Positions 55,778 to 64,000 of a stretch of 64,000 nucleotides of DNA are shown here, piece by piece (position 1 is the first letter of the stretch; each line of letters starts with the position of its first letter). A program made the translations under genes and the position numbers. Source of the DNA: Thermococcus gammatolerans EJ3 (lineage in GTDB: Archaea > Methanobacteriota_B > Thermococci > Thermococcales > Thermococcaceae); contig NC_012804.1 of assembly GCF_000022365.1 (NCBI RefSeq), positions 248,001 to 312,000 of the forward strand, read 5' to 3'. The notes below the pieces were generated by a model. It was not told the DNA's origin. It saw nothing but the letters and a program-made list of their open reading frames with translations, and did no database searches.

Positions 55778-56692
55778 TCAGCCCTTCAAAATCTCGACTA
55801 TCTGCTCCGCGACCTGAACGCCAGCGCGCATCTGGGCCTCCTCGGTGGATGCTCCGATGTGCGGCGTTAGAACCACGTTGTCGAGCTTCGTGAGCGGGTG
55901 ATCCTTCGAAAGCGGCTCCTCCTCGAAGACGTCGAGGCCCGCTCCGTAAATCCAGCCCTCCTGAAGGGCCTTAACGAGTGCTTCCGTGTCGACGACCGCT
56001 CCGCGGGCGGCGTTTATGAGTATCGCGGTCTTCTTCATGAGCTTAAGGCGTTCCTCGTTGATGAGGTGGTAGGTGGCATCGATGAGCGGAACGTGGAGCG
56101 TTACCACGTCGCTCTCCCTGAGGAGCTCTTCCAGGCTGGTGAACCTTCCGCCGACCTCCTTTGCACGTTCTTCGTTAGGATACGGATCGTAAAGGAGTAC
56201 GTTCATTTCAAAGGCCTTCGCTATCTTTGCCACCTGGTACCCTATCCTTCCGAAGCCGATGATTCCGATGGTCTTGCCCTCGAGCTCGATTCCCATGCAC
56301 TGCTTCTTGGCCCAGACGCCTTCCCTCATCTTCCTGTCGGCGAAGGCCACCTTTCTGGCCACCGCGAAGAGCAGGCCGAAGACGAGCTCCGCAACGCTCC
56401 TTGAGCTCGCTCCCGGGCTGTTGACGACCTTAATGCCCCTCTCCTTCGCGGCCTCGAGGTCTATGTTGTCGAGGCCAACACCGGCCCTTCCAATGACCTT
56501 GAGCTTGGGAGCGTTCTCGATGACCCTTCTCGTCACCTTCGGCTTGCTCCTTACTATAATCGCGTCAACATCGCGGACGAGCTCAACGAGCCTCTCCTCG
56601 TCGGGATACTCCTCGTAGAGAATCTCAAAACCGGCCTTTTTCAAAACCTCCAGGGCTTTCTCATGCAGCGGCGCCGCAACGAGAACTTTCAT
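55778..56692 (-). CDS. serA: D-3-phosphoglycerate dehydrogenase-like NAD-dependent dehydrogenase
   Basis: 304 residues, D-isomer 2-hydroxyacid dehydrogenase fold. Rossmann motif GIIGFGRIGYQVA near residue 145, Arg in NAARGAVVDTEAL near 230, Glu in DVFEEEP near 258, His in LTPHIGAST near 279. No ACT domain, as in the short P. horikoshii enzyme. Likely 3-phosphoglycerate oxidation for serine synthesis; hydroxypyruvate or glyoxylate reductase is an alternative. Start ATG 56692, four bp after the DUF47 gene. Confidence 0.85.
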   Translation of the reverse strand: MKVLVAAPLHEKALEVLKKAGFEILYEEYPDEERLVELVRDVDAIIVRSKPKVTRRVIENAPKLKVIGRAGVGLDNIDLEAAKERGIKVVNSPGASSRSVAELVFGLLFAVARKVAFADRKMREGVWAKKQCMGIELEGKTIGIIGFGRIGYQVAKIAKAFEMNVLLYDPYPNEERAKEVGGRFTSLEELLRESDVVTLHVPLIDATYHLINEERLKLMKKTAILINAARGAVVDTEALVKALQEGWIYGAGLDVFEEEPLSKDHPLTKLDNVVLTPHIGASTEEAQMRAGVQVAEQIVEILKG

Positions 56693-56696
56693 TTAT

Positions 56697-57344
56697 TCAC
56701 CCCCTCCTTTTTACTGACATGAGCAGGACCTGATCGGATGCGTCCTCGGCACGATCCGCTATATCACCGATCTTCGTTATGATCTGGTTCCATATTATCT
56801 TTGCGTAGGTGGTTATTTCCTCGCTTTCAAACACGTGCTTCTTAAGGTTGTACTCGATCTCATCGGCCTTTTCCTCCGCGTCCTCAACCTGTTTCGCCAG
56901 GTCCATCGCCCTGTCAACGTCGGTGTTGAGGGCTTTAACAGCCTTCATGAGCTTCTCATAGGTGTCTATGCCGGAATCGACGAGGGCTAAAAACTCTCCG
57001 GAGAGTTCACCGGGAACGCGGGGTTTTGCCAGTATTATCGTGTGGGCAGCGCTCTCGGCCGCATCGGCGACCTGGTCGACAAGCTCGCTCAGCCTGACGT
57101 AGTCTCCCCTGTTGGCAGGCAGAAAGGCTCCCTCATAGAGCATCATCTCTATGCTCCTCCTCAGCTTGTCCGCCTTGGTTTCGAGCTCGCTGACTTCCCT
57201 CTCGAACTTCTCAGCCTCGTTGATTCTGCCCGCAAGGTAGCTCTCCACAAGCGCCCTAAAAGCCTTCAGCGTTTCATGGACGACCTCTAGGTGGTCGTTC
57301 AATGCCTTGAAAACGTCGTTCTCCTTTCCACCGAAGATCGCCAT
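56697..57344 (-). CDS. DUF47/PhoU-like protein
   Basis: 215 residues, all-helical. FGGKENDVFKALNDHLEVV, FEREVSELETKADKLRR and EDAEEKADEIEYNLKKHVFE show the two E/DxxxD metal-binding-type motifs of the DUF47 (PhoU-related) family, which often controls PiT phosphate transporters. Here the transporter is 50 kb away at 5551, while the neighbours are panE and serA-like. Start 57344 after GGGGGATGAAG, overlapping the panE end region. Confidence 0.82.
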   Translation of the reverse strand: MAIFGGKENDVFKALNDHLEVVHETLKAFRALVESYLAGRINEAEKFEREVSELETKADKLRRSIEMMLYEGAFLPANRGDYVRLSELVDQVADAAESAAHTIILAKPRVPGELSGEFLALVDSGIDTYEKLMKAVKALNTDVDRAMDLAKQVEDAEEKADEIEYNLKKHVFESEEITTYAKIIWNQIITKIGDIADRAEDASDQVLLMSVKRRG

Positions 57345-57346
57345 CT

Positions 57347-58276
57347 TCATCCCCCGAAAATATTACGGAAGTTGGGTTTATCTATCTTGCCCTCCTTTGC
57401 TTTTATGAGCGCCCACAGGAGTTCATTTCTCGGGGCCTCAAGGCCAACGGAGTGGGCGTATTCAACGATCTTGCCGTGAATGTAGTCCACTTCCGTTTTC
57501 CTTCCTCGCATTATGTCTTGCAGGGTCGAGTTGTAGTTTTCCCGCGTTCTCTCTATCGTGTCCCAGAGCAGTTCAAGCGGATGAACCTCGAACTCGATGC
57601 CGAGTTGCTGCGCAACCATACAGCCTTCCCGTGCTATCTCGATTGAAATCCCCTCAAGCTCCGGGATCTCTCTCAAAGCCCCATTCTTGACCTCCAGCAC
57701 GGTGCCAAGGCCGTTTATGACGGAATTAACTATCGCCTTCGCCCACTTCCAGCCAACTGCGTTCTCCGTGACCTCCGTCTCTATTCCTGCCTCATTGAAG
57801 ACCCTCGCGACCCTTTCAACAAACTCGGCCTTTCCGGTCGGGTACTTTCCGATGACCGTTATTCCCTTCCCCGTCCACCTGACAACCCCCCACTCGACGA
57901 GCATCGCGCCGTTGGTGGTTATCCCGCCGATTACCCTGTCCGTGTACTTCATCGCGAGATCTTCGTTTCCGAGGCCGTTTTGAACGCTTAGAACCCATGT
58001 CTCTGGCCCTATGCAGTTCCTCGCGCACTCTAAGGCGGTCTTCGTTGAGTAGGACTTCGTCGTGAGGAGGAGAAGCTCAGGTGGCTCGTCCGGTGCGTGG
58101 AGGGAGGCGTTAACCTTCACCTCAAACTCTTCAACGCCGATAACTTTCAATCTCCTCTCGTTCACAGCTCTTACCTGCTCTTCCCTCCCGATGAGCAGGA
58201 CGTCGTTTCCGGCTTTAGCTAAAAGCGCGCCGAGGAGGGAGCCTATGCTTCCCGCTCCGAGTACGTAAATCCTCAT
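57347..58276 (-). CDS. panE: 2-dehydropantoate 2-reductase
   Basis: 309 residues. NAD(P)-binding [17 protein letters not shown] at residues 6-22, [11 protein letters not shown] near 72, QNGLGNEDL near 98, and the active-site region [19 protein letters not shown] near 172-190 with the catalytic Lys. Reduces ketopantoate to pantoate for CoA synthesis; the Thermococcales enzyme is known to be regulated by CoA. Start ATG 58276. Confidence 0.92.
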   Translation of the reverse strand: MRIYVLGAGSIGSLLGALLAKAGNDVLLIGREEQVRAVNERRLKVIGVEEFEVKVNASLHAPDEPPELLLLTTKSYSTKTALECARNCIGPETWVLSVQNGLGNEDLAMKYTDRVIGGITTNGAMLVEWGVVRWTGKGITVIGKYPTGKAEFVERVARVFNEAGIETEVTENAVGWKWAKAIVNSVINGLGTVLEVKNGALREIPELEGISIEIAREGCMVAQQLGIEFEVHPLELLWDTIERTRENYNSTLQDIMRGRKTEVDYIHGKIVEYAHSVGLEAPRNELLWALIKAKEGKIDKPNFRNIFGG

Positions 58277-58280
58277 GATC

Positions 58281-58835
58281 TCACCTCAGAAGTTTCCTCA
58301 GATGGTTGAGCGAATAAAGAAGCAGCAGCGCTCCCACTCCTATGAAAAGGTCTGGGTTCATGTCGCTCGTTCCGCTAAGTGCTATTCCTACGAAAAACGC
58401 CGAGGCAGTAACGAGCGCACCCCCTGAGATCGACCTGTTGCTCGAGAGGAGTCCGATTGCCGTTAGCACCCCCACGATCTTGAAGGCCGTCTCCGGTGAA
58501 ATCACGGAAACGTATGCCACTGCACCCGCTACAATCACGTTGATAACCCTTTCCCAGAGCTTTACGGGCTGTTTTCCCATCCTGATGGGAGTTTCAAGAA
58601 GGGCCATTCCCATGACGATGATTGCAATGTAATCGTGAACTAGGAGCCACTCGAGAAAGGCCAGTGCGAAGAGCGACGAAGCCGCGAAGGGAAGGCTTTT
58701 TCTCTTTATTCCTGGGATGAGCAGGAGGGCATAGGGAACGAGGTACTTCACGGCCTCTGTGGGAACACGTTGAACGAGGTACGCGGCGAGCACTATGCCG
58801 GCCGCGAAGGGGATGAGCTCGTTTCTATTCCTCAT
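58281..58835 (-). CDS. Unknown polytopic membrane protein
   Basis: 184 residues, six or so hydrophobic segments ([75 protein letters not shown]). No family recognised. ATG 58835 after GGTGAGAGA. It is 4 bp upstream of panE, so the two are co-transcribed; a pantoate- or lipid-related role is possible only by context. Confidence 0.68.
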   Translation of the reverse strand: MRNRNELIPFAAGIVLAAYLVQRVPTEAVKYLVPYALLLIPGIKRKSLPFAASSLFALAFLEWLLVHDYIAIIVMGMALLETPIRMGKQPVKLWERVINVIVAGAVAYVSVISPETAFKIVGVLTAIGLLSSNRSISGGALVTASAFFVGIALSGTSDMNPDLFIGVGALLLLYSLNHLRKLLR

Positions 58836-58882
58836 TCTCTCACCGGAAGCCTTTAATGCACCTCTCTTTAAACCCTTTCGTT

Positions 58883-59587
58883 ATGATGCCGAGTGTCGTT
58901 CTCGTCGAGCCAGAGGGGCCTGCGAACATAGGTATGGTGGCGCGGACGATGAAGAACTTCGGCTTCTCCAGGTTAGTCCTCGTGAACCCTAACTTAAGCG
59001 AGGAGAGCTACAGCTATGCGGTCCACGCAAGGGATGTTCTCAAGAACGCAACCATCGTGGAAACCTTCGAGGAAGCTTTAGAACTGTTCGATTTGACCGT
59101 TGGAACCACCGGAAAGCCCGGAAGGAGGTTCATATCCTACCGCGCACCGCTTTATCCCTGGGAGCTGAGGGAAACCCTGAAGGGCTACACCGGCGAGGTC
59201 GGTCTGTTCTTCGGCCGGGAGAGCATAGGGCTTAAGAACGAGGAGCTTGAGAGGCTCGACCTAATCGTCACGATTCCGACGAGCGAGGATTATCCCGTCA
59301 TGAATTTAGCTCAGGCGGTTGCGGTTATACTCTACGAGCTTTCAAAGACCAGGCCCGAACCCTCTGTCGAAGCCCTAAAACCTGCGACGAGAGATGAAAA
59401 GGAGGCGCTCGTTAGGGTGTGGGCCGAGCTTTTAAAAGTTCTCGAGTATCCTAAGGACGAGGAGAGGCGAGAGGTTTTCGTCAAGGTCTTCCGGAAGGCA
59501 GTCGGCAAGGCCTTCCTCTATGGTCGGGAGGTGCACACCCTCATAGGCCCGCTGAGAAGGGCCGTTAAGAGGCTGGAGGAATGCTGA
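58883..59587 (+). CDS. SPOUT methyltransferase, TrmJ-like
   Basis: 234 residues. VVLVEPEGPANIGMVARTMKNF at the start (described in parts: PEGPANIG and ARTMKNFG), LFFGRESIGLKNEEL near 120 and IPTSEDYPVMNLAQA near 145 are the SPOUT/TrmJ knot motifs for ribose 2'-O-methylation of tRNA position 32. A C-terminal helical extension follows. TATA CTTTAAAC at 58864-58871 lies close to ATG 58883/58886, so the mRNA is probably leaderless. Followed directly by ogt. Confidence 0.88.
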   Translation: MMPSVVLVEPEGPANIGMVARTMKNFGFSRLVLVNPNLSEESYSYAVHARDVLKNATIVETFEEALELFDLTVGTTGKPGRRFISYRAPLYPWELRETLKGYTGEVGLFFGRESIGLKNEELERLDLIVTIPTSEDYPVMNLAQAVAVILYELSKTRPEPSVEALKPATRDEKEALVRVWAELLKVLEYPKDEERREVFVKVFRKAVGKAFLYGREVHTLIGPLRRAVKRLEEC

Positions 59588-60112
59588 ATGCTCGCGGTGG
59601 AGAGGTTTGGGGTCAACGGGAGAGACATTTGGATTGGGGTAATCTTTCACGGCAGGATTCAGGGGATAAGCTTCGCCTTCACGAGGGGCGAGCTTTTGGA
59701 GAGAATCAGAAACCTCGCCGAATTCCTGCGGGGAAGGGACGTTAGAGTTTCCCTCGACGTCCAGCCGAGCAACTACACCGAGCTCGTCTACCGCGTTCTC
59801 ATCGGCGAGTTAGAGAACGAGAAGGCTTTGCCCGAGCTCTCCTTCGAGGGCGTAACGCCCTTTGAGAGGCGCGTTTACGAATGGCTCACGAAAAACGTTA
59901 AAAGAGGCACCGTTATAACCTACGGTAGCCTTGCGAAGGCCCTTGAAACGTCGCCGAGAGCGGTCGGTGGGGCGATGAAGAGAAACCCGTATCCAATAAT
60001 CGTCCCCTGTCATCGGGTTGTCTCCAGAGAGGGCATCGGCCACTATAACCTTGGGATTGAAGAAAAGAAGTTCCTGCTCGAACTTGAGGGGGTGAAGGAA
60101 TGGACAGGCTGA
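59588..60112 (+). CDS. ogt: Methylated-DNA-protein-cysteine methyltransferase
   Basis: 174 residues. The alkyl-accepting Cys is in VPCHRVVSREG near residue 140; GTVITYGSLAKAL near 110 and PRAVGGAMKRNP near 122 form the DNA-binding part. Suicide repair of O6-alkylguanine. ATG 59588 immediately follows the stop of the SPOUT gene. It overlaps the TPR gene by 13 bp. Confidence 0.95.
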   Translation: MLAVERFGVNGRDIWIGVIFHGRIQGISFAFTRGELLERIRNLAEFLRGRDVRVSLDVQPSNYTELVYRVLIGELENEKALPELSFEGVTPFERRVYEWLTKNVKRGTVITYGSLAKALETSPRAVGGAMKRNPYPIIVPCHRVVSREGIGHYNLGIEEKKFLLELEGVKEWTG

Positions 60113-61119
60113 AGGCTTACATAATAGGCTTCCTGATAGCTGTTCTGGCGATAGCGGGCTTCATAGTGTACGAATGGGGATGGGTTAAACTGCTACAGTT
60201 AATCCTCGCGGTAGGCTTCGTAGGTTTCACGCTTGCACTGCTGTTTTTCACGGCGCTGACCCTTTACGCCGAGAGCTGGAAGTACGGGGCCATTCTGGCA
60301 GTCCTCACCGCGATAGCGGGCTACGGCTCCTACCTCGTGCTCACCTGGCAGAAGCTGGAAATCGTTGGAGGAATCATAGCGTTCTTCATCCTGCTCTTCG
60401 CCTTCGGAATCTGGTATATAAGCGAGCCCGATTTGAGCATAGCGGACCGCTTCCGCTCGGCTGAAAAGCTTGAGAGGATGGGACGCTACAAGCAGGCCGC
60501 GAGGAAATACGAGAAGGCCGGAAACTACGAGAAGGCCGCCGAGATGTACCTCAAGCTCGGCTGGCTTGAGAGCGCGGCGTGGGCCTACGAGAAAGCTGGA
60601 AAGTACGAGAAGGCAGCTGAGCTCTACGAAAAGCTCTATGAGAAGGAGAAGGACACCTACTACCTGAAGGAGGCCCACGAGTACTGGAAGAAGGCAGGAA
60701 ACATGGAGAGGGCCGCCAGGGCGCTTGAAAAGTACGCCGAGGAGGAGCCCTGGTTCTGGGAAGATGTTGCCAAGCTCTACGAAGAACTAGGAAACGAGGA
60801 GAAGGCCAGGGAAGCCTGGGAGAAGGCCCTTGAGTACTACACCAAGGAGGCCCAGGAGGAGGGCGTCTTCTGGGAGGACGTCGGCAACATAGCGAGGAAG
60901 CTCGGAAGGGAAGAGCTCGCGAGAGAGGCCTACCAGAAGTTCCTCGAGTACTGCCTCAAGGAAGCTGAAAATGACCCGATGTGGTGGAAGCACGTGGCTG
61001 AGGCCTACGAGTACCTCGGCGAGAAGGAGAAGGCAGAAGAAGCGAGGAAGAAGTACGAGGAGTACAGGCAGAGAATCCTTAAGGCCAACGAGGAGACCTC
61101 ACAATTCCCTGAGAATTAA
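60100..61119 (+). CDS. Membrane-anchored TPR protein
   Basis: 339 residues. Four hydrophobic helices in the first 105 residues (IIGFLIAVLAIAGFIVYEW, LILAVGFVGFTLALLFF, ILAVLTAIAGYGSYLVL, GIIAFFILLFAFGIWYI), then six or more TPR-like helix pairs (AARKYEKAGNYEKAAEMYLK and similar). Two later repeats are nearly alike and begin FWEDV, with a unit of about 41 residues. A cytoplasmic scaffold fixed in the membrane is likely; partner unknown. Confidence 0.82.
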   Translation: MDRLKAYIIGFLIAVLAIAGFIVYEWGWVKLLQLILAVGFVGFTLALLFFTALTLYAESWKYGAILAVLTAIAGYGSYLVLTWQKLEIVGGIIAFFILLFAFGIWYISEPDLSIADRFRSAEKLERMGRYKQAARKYEKAGNYEKAAEMYLKLGWLESAAWAYEKAGKYEKAAELYEKLYEKEKDTYYLKEAHEYWKKAGNMERAARALEKYAEEEPWFWEDVAKLYEELGNEEKAREAWEKALEYYTKEAQEEGVFWEDVGNIARKLGREELAREAYQKFLEYCLKEAENDPMWWKHVAEAYEYLGEKEKAEEARKKYEEYRQRILKANEETSQFPEN

Positions 61120-61167
61120 AGGGGTTGACTTTCCTTATATTCTTTGGTACCCTCGTTACCCGCCGCT

Positions 61168-61186
61168 CCTGAAGCTGGCCTTCAGG
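61168..61186. terminator. Hairpin between convergent genes
   Basis: CCTGAA-GCTGGCC-TTCAGG, between the TPR gene stop (61119) and the small membrane-protein gene. Possible 3' end structure for either transcript. Confidence 0.35.
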
Positions 61187-61189
61187 GGG

Positions 61190-61420
61190 TCAGTAAACGT
61201 CTCCAGAGTCTTCGAGCTCCCTCAATTCCTCCTCAATTTCCTTCTCTTTCCGTTCGGCGTAGCGCTTGAGGTAGTCCGCGAGAACGTAGAGCGCCACCCC
61301 GCCAAGGGCCGTGAGAAGAAACGCCGCCGCGAGGGTTCTAAGGGTTACGTCGCCTCCGGACGGTGGGGCATCGTCACCACCGGAGACCTTTCGAAGAAGG
61401 CCGTTAAAATCTTCCGCCAA
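61190..61420 (-). CDS. Small membrane protein, start uncertain
   Basis: About 76 residues from TTG 61420. One membrane helix (AAAFLLTALGGVALYVLADYL) followed by a very charged coil (KRYAERKEKEIEEELRELED). The frame stays open to 61504, but that part is antisense to the nac start and lies beyond the shared TATA. No good RBS or ATG is visible, so the true start is unknown. Confidence 0.5.
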   Translation of the reverse strand: MAEDFNGLLRKVSGGDDAPPSGGDVTLRTLAAAFLLTALGGVALYVLADYLKRYAERKEKEIEEELRELEDSGDVY

Positions 61421-61459
61421 CCTTTTAAGAGCCCCCGCGAACCTTAGCTGGTGGTCAGG

Positions 61460-61798
61460 ATGATGGGAATGAACCCGAGACAGATGAAGAAGCTCATGAA
61501 GCAACTCGGCATAAAGATGGAAGAGTTAGAAGGCGTTAAGGAGGTTGTTCTCAAGCTTGAGGGCAAGGAAATAGTCCTCAGGAACCCCGTAGTTACGGTC
61601 ATGGTCGTTCAGGGTGAGAAGACCTATCAGATTGTCCCCGGGAGTGAGGAGGTAAGGGAGGTAATTGAGATTCCCGAAGAGGACATCGAGCTCGTCATGG
61701 AGCAGGCCGGCGTTGACAGGGAAACCGCGCTAAAAGCGTTGAAAGAAACGAAAGGGGACATAGCGGAGGCAATACTACAGCTGACCGAGGGATCCTGA
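61460..61798 (+). CDS. nac: Nascent polypeptide-associated complex protein (NAC)
   Basis: 112 residues. Begins [22 protein letters not shown] beta-barrel ([20 protein letters not shown]) and C-terminal UBA domain ([20 protein letters not shown]). The archaeal homodimer binds ribosomes and new chains. TATA CTTTTAAGAG near 61423-61431; RBS GGTGGT before ATG 61460. The 3' end overlaps the convergent HEAT gene by 24 bp. Confidence 0.94.
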   Translation: MMGMNPRQMKKLMKQLGIKMEELEGVKEVVLKLEGKEIVLRNPVVTVMVVQGEKTYQIVPGSEEVREVIEIPEEDIELVMEQAGVDRETALKALKETKGDIAEAILQLTEGS

Positions 61799-63292
61799 CT
61801 CCTTTTTCTTGAGTTTTATGAGGTCTTCGATGAGGTCTATCAGCGAGGCGATTATGTTGTCGTACTTCCCACCTTCATCCCCGTAGATTTCCTTTAGGGC
61901 ATTTTCCAGCTGGATAAGCCCCTCGTAGTCAAAATCCATAAGCCTCTGGGCCTCTCTGGCCATAAAGCGCAGCGTCACTGCCCTCGTTTCCTTCCTCCGG
62001 AGGAGGTCTGAGAGTATTGAGACCATTGCCATCTCGAACTCTGGCGTTGGGAGACGGTGCTGAAGGGAAAATATCAGCTCGAGAGCTCCCTCAACGTCTG
62101 CATCTCTGGAGGATCTAAGCAGAACATCAAGAAGTGACGTGAAGAACTGTGCGGTTCCGGGATAGAGCGAATATATGTCGGCCATCGTTTCCGCGGCAGT
62201 TTTTCTCGCCCAGGGATTTCTGCTCTTCAGGAATTCCGCAAGAACGGGAAGCACTGAGTAAGCGTCCGTTGGTGTTAGCTGGGAGGTTACCTTTGAGAGA
62301 ACCCAGAGGGCGTCCATTCTCCTCACGGGATCGTCGGAGTGCAGCATTTCCAGGATCATCGACATGACTATCGGATCTATCTTTGCCAGCTCGGCTACGA
62401 TATCAGTTTTACCGGCGTCAAGGAGTCTTTCAACGTCATCCGGCCCGTATTCACTTATCTCCAGCTTTTTCTTGAGTTCTTGCTTGGTTAGAATTTCTTC
62501 TTCCTCTCCGCTTATCTTCTCCAGCTTCTCGAGGATCAGACTTGCCTTTGAAGCAAGGCGAACGTCATTGCTGATCTCTCTGATTTTTTTCATGGCCTTT
62601 ATCTTATTTCTCTTCGTCAGTATTTCCGCTCTGGAAAGCATTCTGTCGAGCGCGAGGAGGGCTCTCTCCTGAATGTATGGATCGATGTGATCAAGAAGAT
62701 CGGCCATGTTGTCAAAGATCTCGTTGAATATCCTCTTATCCTCCGTTCTCGCTGCCATCTCGGTAAGGGCGGCGATAGCAGCACTCTGAACCTGTCTATC
62801 CTTTGAAGATTTTATAAGGGAGAACAGCCATCCTATTAATTTTCTTGCCAGTTTGAGGACTTTAGCACCTGCTTTTCCAAGACCTTCTGAAGCGTACTCA
62901 CTTAGTAGGGGGGCACCTCTCTTGATTATGTCCATAAGGGCATCGGTGACAAGCTCGTACTGATTCTCGTCCAGTTCCTCCTTCTCTAGGAGAAGGTTGA
63001 GGACCTCTATAGCCTTGAGGGAGACCCTCTCGTCCTTGTCCTTGGCGAGCTCCACGATATCCTCTACCACCTCGGTTACCTTCCTCCGATCCAGCGTGCC
63101 CCTCTTTATCATCTCCTTGATGACCTGAAGCGCGTTGGTTTTCACGATGGGGTTCTTGTCCCTTAAAAGTTCCTTAACAATATGGAACGCTTCGTCATAG
63201 TTCTCGGCAAGAGCGACAACTTCTTTTATGTTCCAGGAGAGAAGATCCTCCCTAATGCCACTTTTTTCGATTATCACTTCTTCCTTCTGCAT
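61775..63292 (-). CDS. HEAT/ARM-repeat protein
   Basis: 505 residues, all-helical, with repeated HEAT-like pairs: [101 protein letters not shown]. No catalytic domain, no signal peptide. A cytoplasmic scaffold; partner unknown. ATG 63292. Ends with a Lys-rich tail. Confidence 0.82.
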   Translation of the reverse strand: MQKEEVIIEKSGIREDLLSWNIKEVVALAENYDEAFHIVKELLRDKNPIVKTNALQVIKEMIKRGTLDRRKVTEVVEDIVELAKDKDERVSLKAIEVLNLLLEKEELDENQYELVTDALMDIIKRGAPLLSEYASEGLGKAGAKVLKLARKLIGWLFSLIKSSKDRQVQSAAIAALTEMAARTEDKRIFNEIFDNMADLLDHIDPYIQERALLALDRMLSRAEILTKRNKIKAMKKIREISNDVRLASKASLILEKLEKISGEEEEILTKQELKKKLEISEYGPDDVERLLDAGKTDIVAELAKIDPIVMSMILEMLHSDDPVRRMDALWVLSKVTSQLTPTDAYSVLPVLAEFLKSRNPWARKTAAETMADIYSLYPGTAQFFTSLLDVLLRSSRDADVEGALELIFSLQHRLPTPEFEMAMVSILSDLLRRKETRAVTLRFMAREAQRLMDFDYEGLIQLENALKEIYGDEGGKYDNIIASLIDLIEDLIKLKKKESGSLGQL

Positions 63293-63344
63293 TGAAGGCC
63301 CCCGGATTCATTTTACGGCCCTTTATGATTTAAGCTTTCGGTTG

Positions 63345-64000
63345 TTACATTACCCCTCTCAGCTTTTCTCCCTCGAACACTGGACCGTCACGACACACGA
63401 GGTACTTCCCGAGGTTGCAGGAACCGCAGACGCCAATTCCGCACTTCATGTAGCGCTCCGCCGAGACCTGGACGTTTTCGTAGTCCATGATCCTCAGAAC
63501 AGCCTTGAGCATCGGTTCTGGACCGCAAGCGTAAACCCCATCGAACTCTCCCCTTCTCTCCGCCAAAACGTCCGTTGGGAAGCCTTTTTTGCCGGCCGAG
63601 CCATCGTCGGTAGTGATTACAACCTCGTCCACGTAGTCCTCGATATCGAGGAGGGCCAGTTCTTCCTTCGAGCGGGCGCCGTAGATTAGCGTTATCCCCT
63701 CAAACTCATTTCTCCAGGCCCTTACAAGCGCGTAGAGCGGTGGAATGCCAATTCCCCCTGAAACGAGCGCTACTCTGTTCCATTTTCTCTCAAAGCCTCT
63801 CCCGTAGGGCCCGCGAATCCAGAGTCTATCCCCCTCCTGCAACTCGAAGAGCCTCGACGTGAATGGCCCGACGCGTTTAATCACGAGCAGGTCCTTCCAG
63901 GCCAGGCTGAAGGGCTTCTCGCCAACCCCTGGAAGCCAGACCATGACGAACTGTCCCGGCGTGAAGTCGAACCCCTTTGAGAGCCTGAAGGCCCTAACGT
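63345..64000 (-). CDS. pyrK: Dihydroorotate dehydrogenase electron-transfer subunit (partial, N-terminus outside window)
   Basis: About 218 codons visible; the frame continues past the window edge (VRAFRLSKGFDFTPGQFVMV), so the ATG at 63944 is internal. FAD domain (RGPYGRGF), NAD domain (SGGIGIPPLYAL, GARSKEEL, ACGPEPML) and a C-terminal 2Fe-2S site CGIGVCGSCNLGKYLVC. It links PyrD to NAD or another carrier in pyrimidine synthesis; a sulfide dehydrogenase/ferredoxin-NADP reductase beta relative is the alternative, since those share the fold. Confidence 0.85.
   Translation of the reverse strand, partial: VRAFRLSKGFDFTPGQFVMVWLPGVGEKPFSLAWKDLLVIKRVGPFTSRLFELQEGDRLWIRGPYGRGFERKWNRVALVSGGIGIPPLYALVRAWRNEFEGITLIYGARSKEELALLDIEDYVDEVVITTDDGSAGKKGFPTDVLAERRGEFDGVYACGPEPMLKAVLRIMDYENVQVSAERYMKCGIGVCGSCNLGKYLVCRDGPVFEGEKLRGVM

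Overview
The window is chromosomal DNA of a hyperthermophilic euryarchaeon of the order Thermococcales, most probably a Thermococcus. The evidence is the pyruvate/2-ketoisovalerate ferredoxin oxidoreductase cluster in Pyrococcus/Thermococcus gene order, archaeal information genes (Kae1, Elp3, Nip7, NAC, DphB, archaeal-type AlaRS and HisRS), SecF-SecD order, an ADP-forming acyl-CoA synthetase subunit, TATA boxes of the TTTTAAA type about 25 bp before transcription starts, several leaderless genes, G-rich ribosome binding sites (GGTGAT) and C/D-box guide RNAs. The species cannot be fixed from sequence alone. Genes are tightly packed on both strands with many 4-bp overlaps.

Layout. 1-5.3 kb (minus): porB (cut by the window edge), porA, porD, vorB, vorA, vorD and the shared gamma subunit gene. 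5.5-8.8 kb: phosphate transporter, HflX GTPase and an unknown anchored protein. 8.8-18.6 kb: Kae1, a DUF835 protein, CoA-pathway adenylyltransferase, NIF3-like protein, an ATPase of the archaeal DUF234 type behind a palindromic operator, Elp3, a YkgJ-like cysteine cluster protein, Nip7, a KaiC-like ATPase paired with an HTH/coiled-coil protein, and SAM decarboxylase. 18.8-22.1 kb: secF, secD, trkA-like. 22-30.5 kb: acyl-CoA synthetase subunit with a suspicious 3' end, NAD kinase, a flippase-like membrane protein, RNA m5C methyltransferase, a WHy/LEA14 protein and an FAD-dependent dehydrogenase.

30.6-37.8 kb (minus) is the main accessory island: a very large exported protein (CARDB-like and WHy/LEA14-like domains, glycine-zipper tail) followed by polytopic membrane proteins, then a second, shorter copy of the exported protein and a second copy of one membrane protein. 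By my reading the large gene is broken by an in-frame TAG and by a single-base frameshift, and the second copy by another frameshift; a further decayed coding stretch lies at about 31.45-31.69 kb. The middle of the island is AT-rich. A perfect 9-1-9 palindrome separates the island from a divergent operon of a CBS protein and two cation/proton antiporters.

38-64 kb: MarC, HisRS, class III aminotransferase with an alanine/Na+ symporter, AlaRS, triosephosphate isomerase, DphB, tRNA-Val(TAC), tRNA-Ala(CGC), a CoA transferase, two-subunit fumarase, a PGDH-like dehydrogenase, a DUF47/PhoU-like protein, ketopantoate reductase, a SPOUT methyltransferase, an Ogt-type DNA repair protein, a TPR protein, NAC, a HEAT-repeat protein and PyrK (cut by the window edge). 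Two C/D-box sRNA genes with ideal 12-nt guides are read directly at 40824-40872 (minus) and 46134-46182 (plus). A string of hairpins lies between the two tRNA genes, and three direct repeats at a 34-35 bp period lie upstream of the fumarase operon.
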